Assembly: GCA_964019335.1 (NCBI GenBank)
Contig: OZ025703.1
Span: forward strand, 434,001-498,000
DNA from: Diplonema japonicum
Lineage: Eukaryota > Euglenozoa > Diplonemea > Diplonemida > Diplonemidae
DNA: 64,000 bases
Direction: 5' to 3'
Positions within the stretch are counted from its first letter, which is position 1; each line of letters opens with the position of its first letter. The notes under the pieces are model-generated. The model was not told the DNA's origin, did no database searches, and worked only from the letters and a program-made list of their open reading frames with translations. Shown here in pieces: positions 56,780 to 64,000 of this stretch. The translations under genes and the position numbers were made by a program.

Positions 56780-56853
56780 TTTCAGAAGACAAGGTTAGTT
56801 TTTCTGTGTAGTAAAATTCTCATGTGCTTCGGTCAGTGCCTTGTCTTCTGAAA
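56780..56853. other. Perfect 15-bp inverted repeat (hairpin) between genes
   Basis: TTTCAGAAGACAAGG at 56780-56794 is exactly complementary to CCTTGTCTTCTGAAA at 56839-56853, with a 44-nt loop. It begins 41 bp after the stop of the PDZ gene and probably lies in its 3' UTR or in the spacer before the F-box gene. It would form a strong RNA hairpin. Confidence 0.8.
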
Positions 56854-56966
56854 GGTGATGGGATACCCAAAGCCCCTCCAGTGACCTTGCTTTTTAATTT
56901 CTATAGTCTCCAATTTTCCCAGCGAGGCCCCCGTCGTGACTCAGTAAGGAGGGGTGGTGTTTTATT

Positions 56967-57623
56967 ATGCTGGATAAAGGGGTGAGGGATTGGAGGGCAC
57001 CTGCGGGGTGCAGGTGGCGGCGGTGGCTGTTCAGCTCATCGATTACTGGGATGACAGTCAAGGTGGTGCCGTGTACCAGCGCTAGCGAGGAGATTTTATC
57101 GTGTAGCAGCAGAAAACCACGTAAGAGGTTAGTGCCATCAGCACCGAAGAAGAGCACATTAACTCTTCCCCGAGATGTCTTTGCTGTCATCTTTTCATGC
57201 CTCACTGTCCGAGAGCTAGGTTTGTGCTCTTGTGTATGCAGTTCGTGGTCCGCCCTGTCCAGCTCAGACGATGTGTGGTTGCCTTATGCCTCGGACACCA
57301 CCTTGCTGCAATCCTTGCAGTACCTCCCACCTTCGTCTCTCCCCTCGGGACAAAAACAACGTTTTAAAACCCTGTTGGCCCAGTACGAGATGCTGGTAGG
57401 CACCAAATACAACGAGAAGGTGAAGAAGCCAAGGTGGAACCTGCACTCGAGCAGGCTTGCCCACCGCAGGATTAAAACGGCACAGCGTTATATTGCGAAA
57501 TACAAAGAAGAGACTTCCAAGATGCAAGAAAAGGCGAGGAATGTGCAGCAGTCCTTGCAGGAGTCCAATGACCTTGCCCTGTGGTTTGCCGACAGGCCAT
57601 TCCCCAAGTTTGCTGGCGACTAG
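56967..57623 (+). CDS. F-box protein, up to 218 residues
   Basis: An F-box spans about 64-103: LPRDVFAVIFSCLTVRELGL, then CSCVCSSWSALSSSDDVW, with the expected Leu-Pro start and terminal Trp. F-box proteins recruit substrates to SCF ubiquitin ligases through Skp1. The C-terminal about 110 residues are basic and helical (RRIKTAQRYIAKYKEETSK) with no WD40 or LRR, so the substrate-binding part is undefined. The start is uncertain: ATG 56967 gives a Trp/Arg-rich leader, and ATG 57048 (MTVKVVPC) is an equally good choice. It is single-exon. Confidence 0.72.
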   Translation: MLDKGVRDWRAPAGCRWRRWLFSSSITGMTVKVVPCTSASEEILSCSSRKPRKRLVPSAPKKSTLTLPRDVFAVIFSCLTVRELGLCSCVCSSWSALSSSDDVWLPYASDTTLLQSLQYLPPSSLPSGQKQRFKTLLAQYEMLVGTKYNEKVKKPRWNLHSSRLAHRRIKTAQRYIAKYKEETSKMQEKARNVQQSLQESNDLALWFADRPFPKFAGD

Positions 57624-57716
57624 CGACACAACACGACCACTCTTTTCTAAGAGTGCAGCCCTTTGCTTTACTTCTTCTTTTTGTTTTTTTCAACGTTACA
57701 ATTCAAGCAGCTGGGA

Positions 57717-59081
57717 ATGGGCACCATGTCCGAGGACGAGCTGGCTGCCATGTTCAGGGCTGTCAATGGCGGCAAAGCGATTCAGTATGCAGAGGCACGG
57801 CAGCTCTTAGAAAAGGTTAAGCCGGCACACGTGGAATATGCGAGTGACCTTTTTAACATCTCTGATATGGATCACAACAAGCTGATCGACGAGCGTGAAT
57901 TCATCGAAGTGATGGGTGCTGCGCTCGTACGGCTGGGCGCTGTTGTGGACAGCACGATGGGTATCGTGGCTGGCACTGAGCAGCAAAACACAGCAGTTGT
58001 GGTGACAGACGAGCAGCGTGCGATCTACGAGGCGATGTTCCACATCGTTGACACAGACGCGAGCAGCAGCATCACGAAGAACGAGTTCCGTGAAATGATG
58101 TCCATCCTGCTGCCCAATGCCACCGACCAGGACCTACTAGTGGGGTTCATGGCAGCTGACGACGACGGGTCGAAGGACGTGGATGTCACGGAGTTCGTAG
58201 AGTTCATGTCGTCGATAAAGCTGAAGTGCTCTTTGAAGGAAGCGAAGGAGACGCTACACACCAGATATGTGGAGAAGAAAGTGAGACACAGCCAAGCGAT
58301 ATCCAAGTTTTCGGAGCAAAGCGAACCTGCATTGTCGCAAAAGCCTATCGACCGCCTTAGTATTGCATCACGAACCACAGCGCCCACACTGCCCGCGGCG
58401 CCGGAACCGTTGCCCGATCCTGGGATCGTTATCTTGGAGCTGGAATACAACGTCATGCAGGAGGAGGTGCGGCGGAGCGTGATTGTGACGGCAGAAGCTC
58501 AAGCAAGGAAAAGAATCGACTTCGCCATATGGGAGTACACAGAAGAGCACGGCCCTGTGCGCAGAAAGGGTCCTACATCTTACCTAGACAGAATGAACAT
58601 GCAGTGCGTTGAAGCCCACCACAGGATGCGGGTGCAGGACTGGGAGCGGCTTGAGCGTGGCGAGCTCAACCAACGCATGACATTCATGTACCTAGAGAAA
58701 GAAGAGAGGGAGGTGCTTGTTAAGGTGGCTTATCCGAACCTGCATTGGGAACCCGAACCTATCCAGTTTCCTTTGTACAGGACACAGCGCTGGGAACAGG
58801 ACACGTACCCTACGTCGCTCGGAAGACAGTCGCCCCGCTTCTCGCCTTCGTTGGAGGAGACGCCTCCACCCTCTACACCACCCTCGGGTATTAAAATGTC
58901 CCTCCCTCGGTCGCCCTACTCTCCTGTGCCTGGCTCCTGGGATGGGGTGTCAGGCATCACTCAACCAGTTCCCAACCCCCCCGTCCCTCTGCCACCTTAT
59001 ATACAAAGGGAGGCTCTCCCAGACACTCTTATTTCAAATTTAGAGAAAATGTACCAACCAGTAAACCACATAAGGTGGTGA
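57717..59081 (+). CDS. EF-hand protein with Pro-rich tail, 454 residues
   Basis: Start ATG 57717 (MGTMSEDELAAM), 6 nt after CAAGCAG behind a T-rich tract. A calmodulin/centrin-like N-terminal part has EF loops DMDHNKLIDERE and DTDASSSITKNE, and a third hand with a DDDGSKDVDVTE loop. The first loop is canonical, and the others keep most acidic ligands. The middle (about 230-340) contains a helical segment with many Arg/Glu (ERLERGELNQRMTF). The tail is Ser/Pro-rich with SPR/SPS sites. Only the N-terminus has a known fold. Likely a calcium-responsive cytoskeletal or flagellar protein. Confidence 0.75.
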   Translation: MGTMSEDELAAMFRAVNGGKAIQYAEARQLLEKVKPAHVEYASDLFNISDMDHNKLIDEREFIEVMGAALVRLGAVVDSTMGIVAGTEQQNTAVVVTDEQRAIYEAMFHIVDTDASSSITKNEFREMMSILLPNATDQDLLVGFMAADDDGSKDVDVTEFVEFMSSIKLKCSLKEAKETLHTRYVEKKVRHSQAISKFSEQSEPALSQKPIDRLSIASRTTAPTLPAAPEPLPDPGIVILELEYNVMQEEVRRSVIVTAEAQARKRIDFAIWEYTEEHGPVRRKGPTSYLDRMNMQCVEAHHRMRVQDWERLERGELNQRMTFMYLEKEEREVLVKVAYPNLHWEPEPIQFPLYRTQRWEQDTYPTSLGRQSPRFSPSLEETPPPSTPPSGIKMSLPRSPYSPVPGSWDGVSGITQPVPNPPVPLPPYIQREALPDTLISNLEKMYQPVNHIRW

Positions 59082-59142
59082 CTTGCATTTCTCTTAAAAG
59101 CCTTGTGCGCAACAACCCTAGAAACAGGTGATGAGATGAAGT

Positions 59143-60291
59143 ATGTTGCGTGCAACCCGTGTACTGCAAACTCCCTTGTTTAGAAAAGATGTACAAGCAA
59201 GCTCGAGAGTCAAAGAGCTTGTGAATAGAAAAGGTTTGGGGAAGGGCTCTGTTCTGAGGTTTATCAAAATGGCTGTGGAAGAGGGACACGAGCCGCAGGG
59301 AGTCACCTACAGCTGGTGTATGCAAGTGGAATTTGATAGGCATGGTATTCAAAAGGCTCTGAGGGTTTATGAAGACATGTTGGATAGAGGGGTGCAGCCG
59401 AGCGCTATAAGTTACGAGAAGCTTCTGTCTATGCACAGCAAGCTGAAAGATATCGACACATGCAAAGCCATCATCAGGAGGATGAAGGAGTACAATGTGC
59501 AAATCACGATACGAGCATTGAACAGTCTGCTGAAGTGCATGATGTTGACAAACGACCCTAATACGGAGTCCTTTAGGTACGAGTTGATGAAGGACAAGTT
59601 GGCAGCTACACCCAACAAGTTTACATGGGTACTGCTCGTGCGAGCTTGCAGCAACCTCTACGACGCGGACTACACGTTGGACGTGATGAGAAAAGAGAAT
59701 GCAAAGAAGCGTCCGGAACACCAGGTATTCCCAGATGAGGAAGAGTTGTTGAAGTCGATTCTGCAAGTCTGTCAGAAAGATGAAAAATGGGGTTTAGTCC
59801 GCTGCGAGCAGGAGGTGAGCAAGCTGACGATCAACACGGCCAAGGTCTGGTGTGCCGTCATGATGGTGTACTACAAGGCACGGAAATACAACAAAGTTCA
59901 CAGCACATGGGAGGACATGCTTTCCCGTGCAGTGCAGCCCAATGCCAGCACCCTTCTCGTCCTGCTCAAGAGTTACAAAGCTATTGCTAAGCTACCTTTT
60001 GTATCAGACAAATCATCTACCATCTCTAAGACCCTAGCAGCCCTTAGTGCACATCACGGGAATACTGTCACCGTGCACTGGGAGCACGCACTCGAGATTT
60101 GCACAGCCGGTACACAAGCAGATGTTTTGGATCTACGGCATCTCATGATGTTGGTGAGGAAGGACACTAGAGCGCTTCAGGCAGCTTTCAACGAACACCT
60201 GACAAAGCCCCTTGAGGCGGATGGTGCTGCGTCTCCCTTTTTCGACGCTCCTTATTCTGTGCTCACGCAAATGCCAAAAGAAAATATATAA
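59143..60291 (+). CDS. Pentatricopeptide repeat (PPR) protein, 382 residues
   Basis: The N-terminus MLRATRVLQTPLFRK is Arg-rich, without acidic residues, and fits a mitochondrial targeting peptide. Several 35-residue PPR-type helix pairs follow, for example VTYSWCMQVEFDRHGIQKAL..YEDMLDRGVQP and SAISYEKLLSMHSKLKDID, and later VWCAVMMVYYKARKYNK..WEDMLSRAVQP. PPR proteins bind organellar RNA in processing or translation. No editing (DYW), SMR or nuclease domain is attached. It is single-exon, and its leader contains CCCTAG and AAACAG within 30 nt of the ATG. Confidence 0.85.
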   Translation: MLRATRVLQTPLFRKDVQASSRVKELVNRKGLGKGSVLRFIKMAVEEGHEPQGVTYSWCMQVEFDRHGIQKALRVYEDMLDRGVQPSAISYEKLLSMHSKLKDIDTCKAIIRRMKEYNVQITIRALNSLLKCMMLTNDPNTESFRYELMKDKLAATPNKFTWVLLVRACSNLYDADYTLDVMRKENAKKRPEHQVFPDEEELLKSILQVCQKDEKWGLVRCEQEVSKLTINTAKVWCAVMMVYYKARKYNKVHSTWEDMLSRAVQPNASTLLVLLKSYKAIAKLPFVSDKSSTISKTLAALSAHHGNTVTVHWEHALEICTAGTQADVLDLRHLMMLVRKDTRALQAAFNEHLTKPLEADGAASPFFDAPYSVLTQMPKENI

Positions 60292-60332
60292 CCCCACCCG
60301 CAGGATTACACTTAAGATAAAGAGGATTACAC

Positions 60333-61631
60333 ATGGGAAACCTTTGCTTGACAAGAGCTGGAAAGAGCGACCTGCGCGACTTGCGCGACTTTGAAGGGAA
60401 ACGCGTTGAGAAGGAGGACGATGAGATTATTAGGTATGTTTTTCTTTCAGAATGAAAAAACGCACGTTGCCACAGTGGGCTTATCTCGCGGCGAAACCCC
60501 TTAGAGGTCTTCACGTTCAAGAGGCGGCTGGGCAAGGGGTGCTTCGGTGAGGTGTGGGAGGCGGTGGACAACAGGGACGATTTCATAGTTGCTATTAAGT
60601 TAGTCAATCTTTTGAACGAAGAGGACAGCAAGCACGTGGTGTACGAAGCTGCTGCGATGCTGCTGTGCCAAAAGCATCCCAACATAGTTGAGGTCTATGG
60701 TCTGTATTCGGACTTTGCTTGGAACCAGCTATGCGTGTTCAACGGCCCAAGGATGTGGATTGTGCAGGAGAACATTGGGAGCACTGAGCCGGCATCACTG
60801 CTGACGCTCCTGACCGACAAGGAAGCCAACAAGATGACCACCTCCGTCGAGGACGTTAATGTATGCCGGCCAACAGGACCCAAAGCATCTACACTCCAGG
60901 CCGTTCTGAAGCAGTGCAGCTCTGCGTTCGCCCACATGCACTCCAAGGGTGTAATCCACAGAGACATCAAGCCCGAGAACATCATGATCGACAGCAACAA
61001 CACAATCAAGGTACGTCTACCCTTCCTTCGTGAGTGAGGTAGCTTGTGGCTCCTCGTCCGTAACGGGAAAAAAATAAATAAAAATAGATTATCGATTTCG
61101 GCAGTGCTCTGATCTTACCAGAGGGAAGTGACTCAGCACCGTGTGCCAGCATTGTGGGCTCATGGCCGTACATCGCACCAGAGGCGTATCAAGGAGAGTA
61201 CTGGAAGCAGGTGTGCTAGATGTTCATGACAAACCGCTTACCTACAGGGTGATGTCTTCAGTCTTGGGTGTGTTGCAGTTGAGTTGTGGCTAGGAAAGGA
61301 CAAAGGCGCTTTGGAGCTGGTTAAGGGAGGTGACGGCGAGACGCCGCTACTTCAAGAAAAGGCGATGGACTTGATGGAGGCAGAGACAGAGGAGGAGAGG
61401 GGACAAGCGATCAGGCAGCTGACCAACTGCATCACTGACGTGCTGCTGAAGGAGGCTGTCGCTCGTTTGACTAAAAAAGCGACGGCGGCAACGCTCGTCA
61501 CCAAAAAGGAGTTTCGTGGACAGGCCAGGCGCTTGAAGGATTTGCTGCTGCTGATGCTTAACAGCAACCACGGGAAGAGGATTACAATGGACGCAGTGGT
61601 ACAGCAGCTGGAGGAAATTACACTTAAATAG
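60333..61631 (+). CDS. Protein kinase with myristoyl/palmitoyl N-terminus, 367 residues
   Basis: Exons 60333-60433, 60476-60860, 60900-61010, 61088-61210 and 61248-61631. The start MGNLCLTRAGKS fits Gly2 N-myristoylation plus Cys5 palmitoylation, so membrane anchoring is expected. The kinase core is complete: GKGCFGEV, VAIK (Lys75), HRDIKPEN (Asp184), DFGSA (Asp202), GSWPYIAPE and DVFSLGCVAVEL. The Asp-Phe-Gly segment is only formed after removal of a 77-nt intron. The C-terminal lobe is followed by a short helical end with KKATAATLVTKKEF. Family placement (STE/CAMK/other) is unclear. Ser/Thr specificity is inferred from HRDIKPEN. Confidence 0.85.
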
Positions 61632-61702
61632 ACTTCAAATTGCGGTTTTCTTTCCTTTTATATTTAGTTCCCATTCCACCTCAACATGGCACCTCCAGGA
61701 GT

Positions 61703-62050
61703 ATGTCGTGTCCTACTGATGACAGGGACATTCATGAACCATCAGAGTCGCTAGTGCTCCACGCGGATGGTGATTTTTCGGAGAAGATGTCTGCCTGTGC
61801 TGCCCGGCCAATAAGAGGTCATACAGATGCTGACAAGTGGGACCAGTTGTACAGTGAAGAACACAACAAGTACTACTGGTACGACACCACGATGAGTCAG
61901 CTGCCTTCGTGGACACTGGAGCAGCCTACACCTCAGATGGTATGGACATACAAATATGTCCAATGACAATAAATACAGGTTCGGACGCGGGGGACTCGTG
62001 GGCAGTACAAAACGGGGCGGTCTTACTCGAATTCCTTTTACGTGACATGA
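61703..62050 (+). CDS. Small WW-domain protein, 102 residues
   Basis: Exons 61703-61939 and 61979-62050. The ATG follows CACCTCCAG by 4 nt. One WW domain spans about 46-77: DKWDQLYSEEHNKYYWYDTT, then SQLPSWTLEQP, with both Trp and the YYWY core. WW domains bind Pro-rich peptides. The second exon supplies a basic tail (RTRGTRGQYKTGRSYS) that is missed if the 39-nt intron (which contains an in-frame TGA) is ignored. It starts 71 bp after the kinase stop. Confidence 0.75.
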
Positions 62051-62509
62051 GTCAGGCAGAATAGAGCGGTGTTGTTTTTTTCTTTCTTTTTTTGGGTAGA
62101 TAAGTAGAGACAAGGGGACGTTCCAGAACAGGAACCTCTTTTATCTCATCTCTTTTTTTTCCCTTTTGTTTCAAAAGAAGCGCTTTGTGTGTATCCAGCC
62201 GTCATTCATGTTTCCTTGTAGTCCTCGGTGTGAATTCACATTGGGGCGCATCGATTTTTTCCTTTTTTCTTTCCTTTTCTTTTTCTCTTTTCTCTCTGAT
62301 ATGGCGAATTCGACAATAAGTTGTGATCGCCACCTCGGGGGAGAAAAAGGCTGCTGCTTGCGTTATTCTTTAATAGCATGGTGCAAGAATTGCCCTGCTA
62401 TCCTTAGGGTTTGGGTCAACTCGGCCCTTTTGAACATCGTTCCCCCCCTCCCCCCGTTCTTCACCACACCTGTTTTCATCTTCTTCAAGAACGTGAGTGT
62501 CACTACAGT
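62051..62509. other. Spacer holding repeat copy 2 and T-rich leader
   Basis: Contains the second copy of the dispersed hairpin repeat (62098-62152). A mixed segment (62,160-62,400) follows with no recognised gene, and then a pyrimidine-rich stretch leading into CACTACAG one base before the next ATG. Confidence 0.55.
62098..62152 (+). repeat. Dispersed hairpin repeat, copy 2
   Basis: Same unit as at 12293-12349, about 90% identical with one gap. The inner arms GTTCC/GGAAC make this copy fold better than copy 1. The second stem is AAGGGG/CCTCTT here and AGGGGG/CCTCCT in copy 1, so a changed base pair still pairs. It lies 47 bp after the WW gene stop codon and is also followed by a T run. Confidence 0.7.
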
Positions 62510-63019
62510 ATGAAGAGTAAAAATGAGAGCAAAAAAAAAATAGAAGTGTGTGATGCGTTGCTGGAGAAGAAGAGGTTGGAGCTTCAGCAGGTAATCAACA
62601 AGCTTGAAGGGTGCATGGTGCTCAGGTCCACGACGCGAGAAGTGGACATGGGGATGGGAGAGTACCTGCGATCAGCTGTTGAGGGCGCGAAGAACCATGA
62701 GGCGATGGTTGCTTGCGATGTACAAGAAGAGTACAGCACCGCAGATGAATGGGTGGACGCAGGTAGAGATTGTGAATCCCAACAGCAGCCAGGCCTTATG
62801 ACACCTGCTACAAAGTACCTACACACGACAGCCGATATCCTCTTAACATCTTTGGAGGAACATAAACAAGAGGTTCACACGTTGGTTCGTTCCCGTACCC
62901 CGCCCCCTCCTCCCACCCCGTCCCACCCTCCTGCAAACCCGCCCTTCTATGCCGCCGTCGCACTCTTTGTACAGCTGGCCGTGTCCATTATTGTTTATTA
63001 CCTGTTGCCCTACTTGTAG
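62510..63019 (+). CDS. Tail-anchored coiled-coil protein, 169 residues
   Basis: ATG 62510 lies one base after CACTACAG. A Lys-rich start (MKSKNESKKK) leads into helical, partly coiled segments (LLEKKRLELQQVINKLEG). A Pro-rich linker (TPPPPPTPSHPPANPP) precedes a C-terminal hydrophobic helix at about 147-169 (FYAAVALFVQLAVSIIVYY) ending four residues later. This is the layout of a tail-anchored protein with a cytosolic head. No SNARE heptad zero-layer Gln/Arg could be fixed, so SNARE identity is not claimed. Confidence 0.65.
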   Translation: MKSKNESKKKIEVCDALLEKKRLELQQVINKLEGCMVLRSTTREVDMGMGEYLRSAVEGAKNHEAMVACDVQEEYSTADEWVDAGRDCESQQQPGLMTPATKYLHTTADILLTSLEEHKQEVHTLVRSRTPPPPPTPSHPPANPPFYAAVALFVQLAVSIIVYYLLPYL

Positions 63020-63099
63020 TTCCTTTGATATATGTTGCGGGTTTTTATCGTCTTCATTATAAAAAACAAGGCGCTGGGGTGGAAAAAAAAAGGGGGGGA

Positions 63100-64000
63100 A
63101 TGGAAAGGTACGAGAAGGTGAAAGTGGTGGGGAAGGGATCCTTCGGTGCTGCGTGGCTGGTGAAGCGAAAGGCGGACGGGAAGAAGCTCATCGCGAAAGA
63201 AGTGAACATGAGCGGCATGAAGCCGAGGGAGAAGGACGAGGCGCGGAACGAGGTCAAGCTCCTGTCGCAGATACAGCACCCCAACATCACGCAGTACCAT
63301 GAGAGCTTCGAGACCACGTCGTCGCTGTTCATAGTAATGGAGTTTGCGGATGGTGGCGACATGGCAGGGAAGATCAGGGCGCAGAGAGGGATAAGAATGA
63401 AGGAGGCACAGGTCATGAACTACTTTGCGCAGATATGCCTTGCGCTCAACTACCTGCACGAAAGGCACACATTGCACAGGGACTTGAAGAGTCAGAACAT
63501 TTTTCTGACGTCCAATGGAATCGTGAAGCTGGGCGACTTCGGCATTGCAACGGTCCTTCGCAACACAATGGCGCTGGCACACACCATTTGCGGGACGCCA
63601 TATTACTTCAGCCCTGAGCTGTGTCAAAACAAGCCCTACAACAATAAGAGTGACATCTGGGCACTTGGCTGTGTGCTGTACGAGATCACAACCCTCCAAC
63701 ACGCCTTCGAAGGCCAAAACATGAAGATCTTGATGCAGAAGATCATCAAAGGCGTCTACCCACCCATCTCAAATGAGTACTCACGCGACCTGCGAAGCCT
63801 CGTCAGCCGGATGTTGTCGCGAGACCACAAGGACAGGCCCTCCATCAACTCTATCATCAAGACGCCTTACGTTCAAGGCTACATTTGCACGCTTGGGAAG
63901 ATCCTCGATCAGGGCATAGCCGACAGGAAGTCCATGGTAGACGACGAGATGAAGAAGGCTGCAAAGGTGGAAGCAAGAAACAGGATGCTTAGCAATGACA
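63100..64000 (+). CDS. NIMA-related (NEK) protein kinase, partial (3' end missing)
   Basis: Starts MERYEKVKVVGKGSFG at ATG 63100 and stays open to the window end (about 300 residues visible). Kinase features: Gly loop GKGSFGAAWLV, Lys33 in IAKEVN, Asp128 in HRDLKSQNIFL (the K-x-QNIFL form is typical of NEKs), Asp146 in GDFGIA, and GTPYYFSPELCQ. The catalytic domain ends near residue 262 with YVQGYI, and a charged tail begins. NEKs act in cilium length control and the cell cycle; a flagellar role is plausible. It is the last gene in the window, also on the + strand. Confidence 0.93.
   Translation, partial: MERYEKVKVVGKGSFGAAWLVKRKADGKKLIAKEVNMSGMKPREKDEARNEVKLLSQIQHPNITQYHESFETTSSLFIVMEFADGGDMAGKIRAQRGIRMKEAQVMNYFAQICLALNYLHERHTLHRDLKSQNIFLTSNGIVKLGDFGIATVLRNTMALAHTICGTPYYFSPELCQNKPYNNKSDIWALGCVLYEITTLQHAFEGQNMKILMQKIIKGVYPPISNEYSRDLRSLVSRMLSRDHKDRPSINSIIKTPYVQGYICTLGKILDQGIADRKSMVDDEMKKAAKVEARNRMLSND

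Noticed and set aside
1-64000. tRNA genes, rRNA, CRISPR arrays, transposase or reverse transcriptase
   Set aside because: No T-loop plus acceptor pairing, no rRNA core sequence, no spaced repeats and no polymerase or integrase motif could be found by eye on either strand.

Overview
The window is from a nuclear genome of a single-celled, probably flagellated eukaryote. About 29 protein genes are recognisable, and every one lies on the + strand. The genes are mostly intact and closely packed (often 60-200 bp apart), they use the standard stop codons, and they are separated by homopolymer-rich, purine/pyrimidine-skewed DNA. About 53 cis-introns can be inferred. Most are tiny (27-60 nt), begin GTATG (often GTATGC) and end CAG or TAG. 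Many start codons lie within about 30 nt of a YAG behind a pyrimidine-rich stretch. Strict co-orientation, YAG-before-ATG, and a calpain with a DUF1935-like segment all suggest a euglenozoan (diplonemid or early kinetoplastid type) with polycistronic transcription and spliced-leader trans-splicing. That assignment is an inference; no spliced-leader gene or rRNA is present to confirm it.

Layout. 0.2-4.1 kb: RIC1, the Rab6-GEF subunit. 4.3-7.3 kb: a cytosolic-type sulfotransferase and two unrecognised proteins. 7.8-11.6 kb: an EF-hand protein and a PDZ/coiled-coil protein. 11.6-14.2 kb: a gene-free, low-complexity stretch with several strong hairpins that may be small-RNA genes, plus one copy of a dispersed hairpin repeat. 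14.2-25.3 kb: a cysteine-rich membrane protein, a large calpain, a coiled-coil protein, a DExH helicase and an RD-rich protein. 25.4-31.9 kb: a putative RNA methyltransferase, a cupin, a multi-pass membrane protein with a START-like end, and a SHIPPO-repeat (ciliary) protein. 32-36.8 kb: a 1,562-residue protein with a catalytically dead caspase fold and an IQ motif. 37-44.3 kb: a multi-C2 membrane protein of MCTP type, TEX261/Svp26, and a phosphatidylserine decarboxylase with an unusual secretory/multi-TM front half. 45.3-45.8 kb: a cluster of GGAAAC palindromes and a 370-bp TA-flanked foldback element (MITE-like). 45.9-54.5 kb: a giant 2,747-residue GRIP-domain golgin with strongly repeated coiled coil. 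54.7-64 kb: a small membrane protein, a PDZ protein, an F-box protein, an EF-hand protein, a PPR protein, a dually acylated kinase, a WW protein, a tail-anchored protein, and a NEK kinase cut by the window end.

The genes do not form a functional operon. Several (RIC1, TEX261, the GRIP golgin, the MCTP-like protein, PSD) serve Golgi/ER trafficking and lipid handling, and others (SHIPPO repeats, NEK, coiled-coil and EF-hand proteins) fit a flagellar cytoskeleton. Co-orientation probably reflects the transcription mode rather than shared function. No autonomous transposon, CRISPR array, rRNA or convincing tRNA was found.
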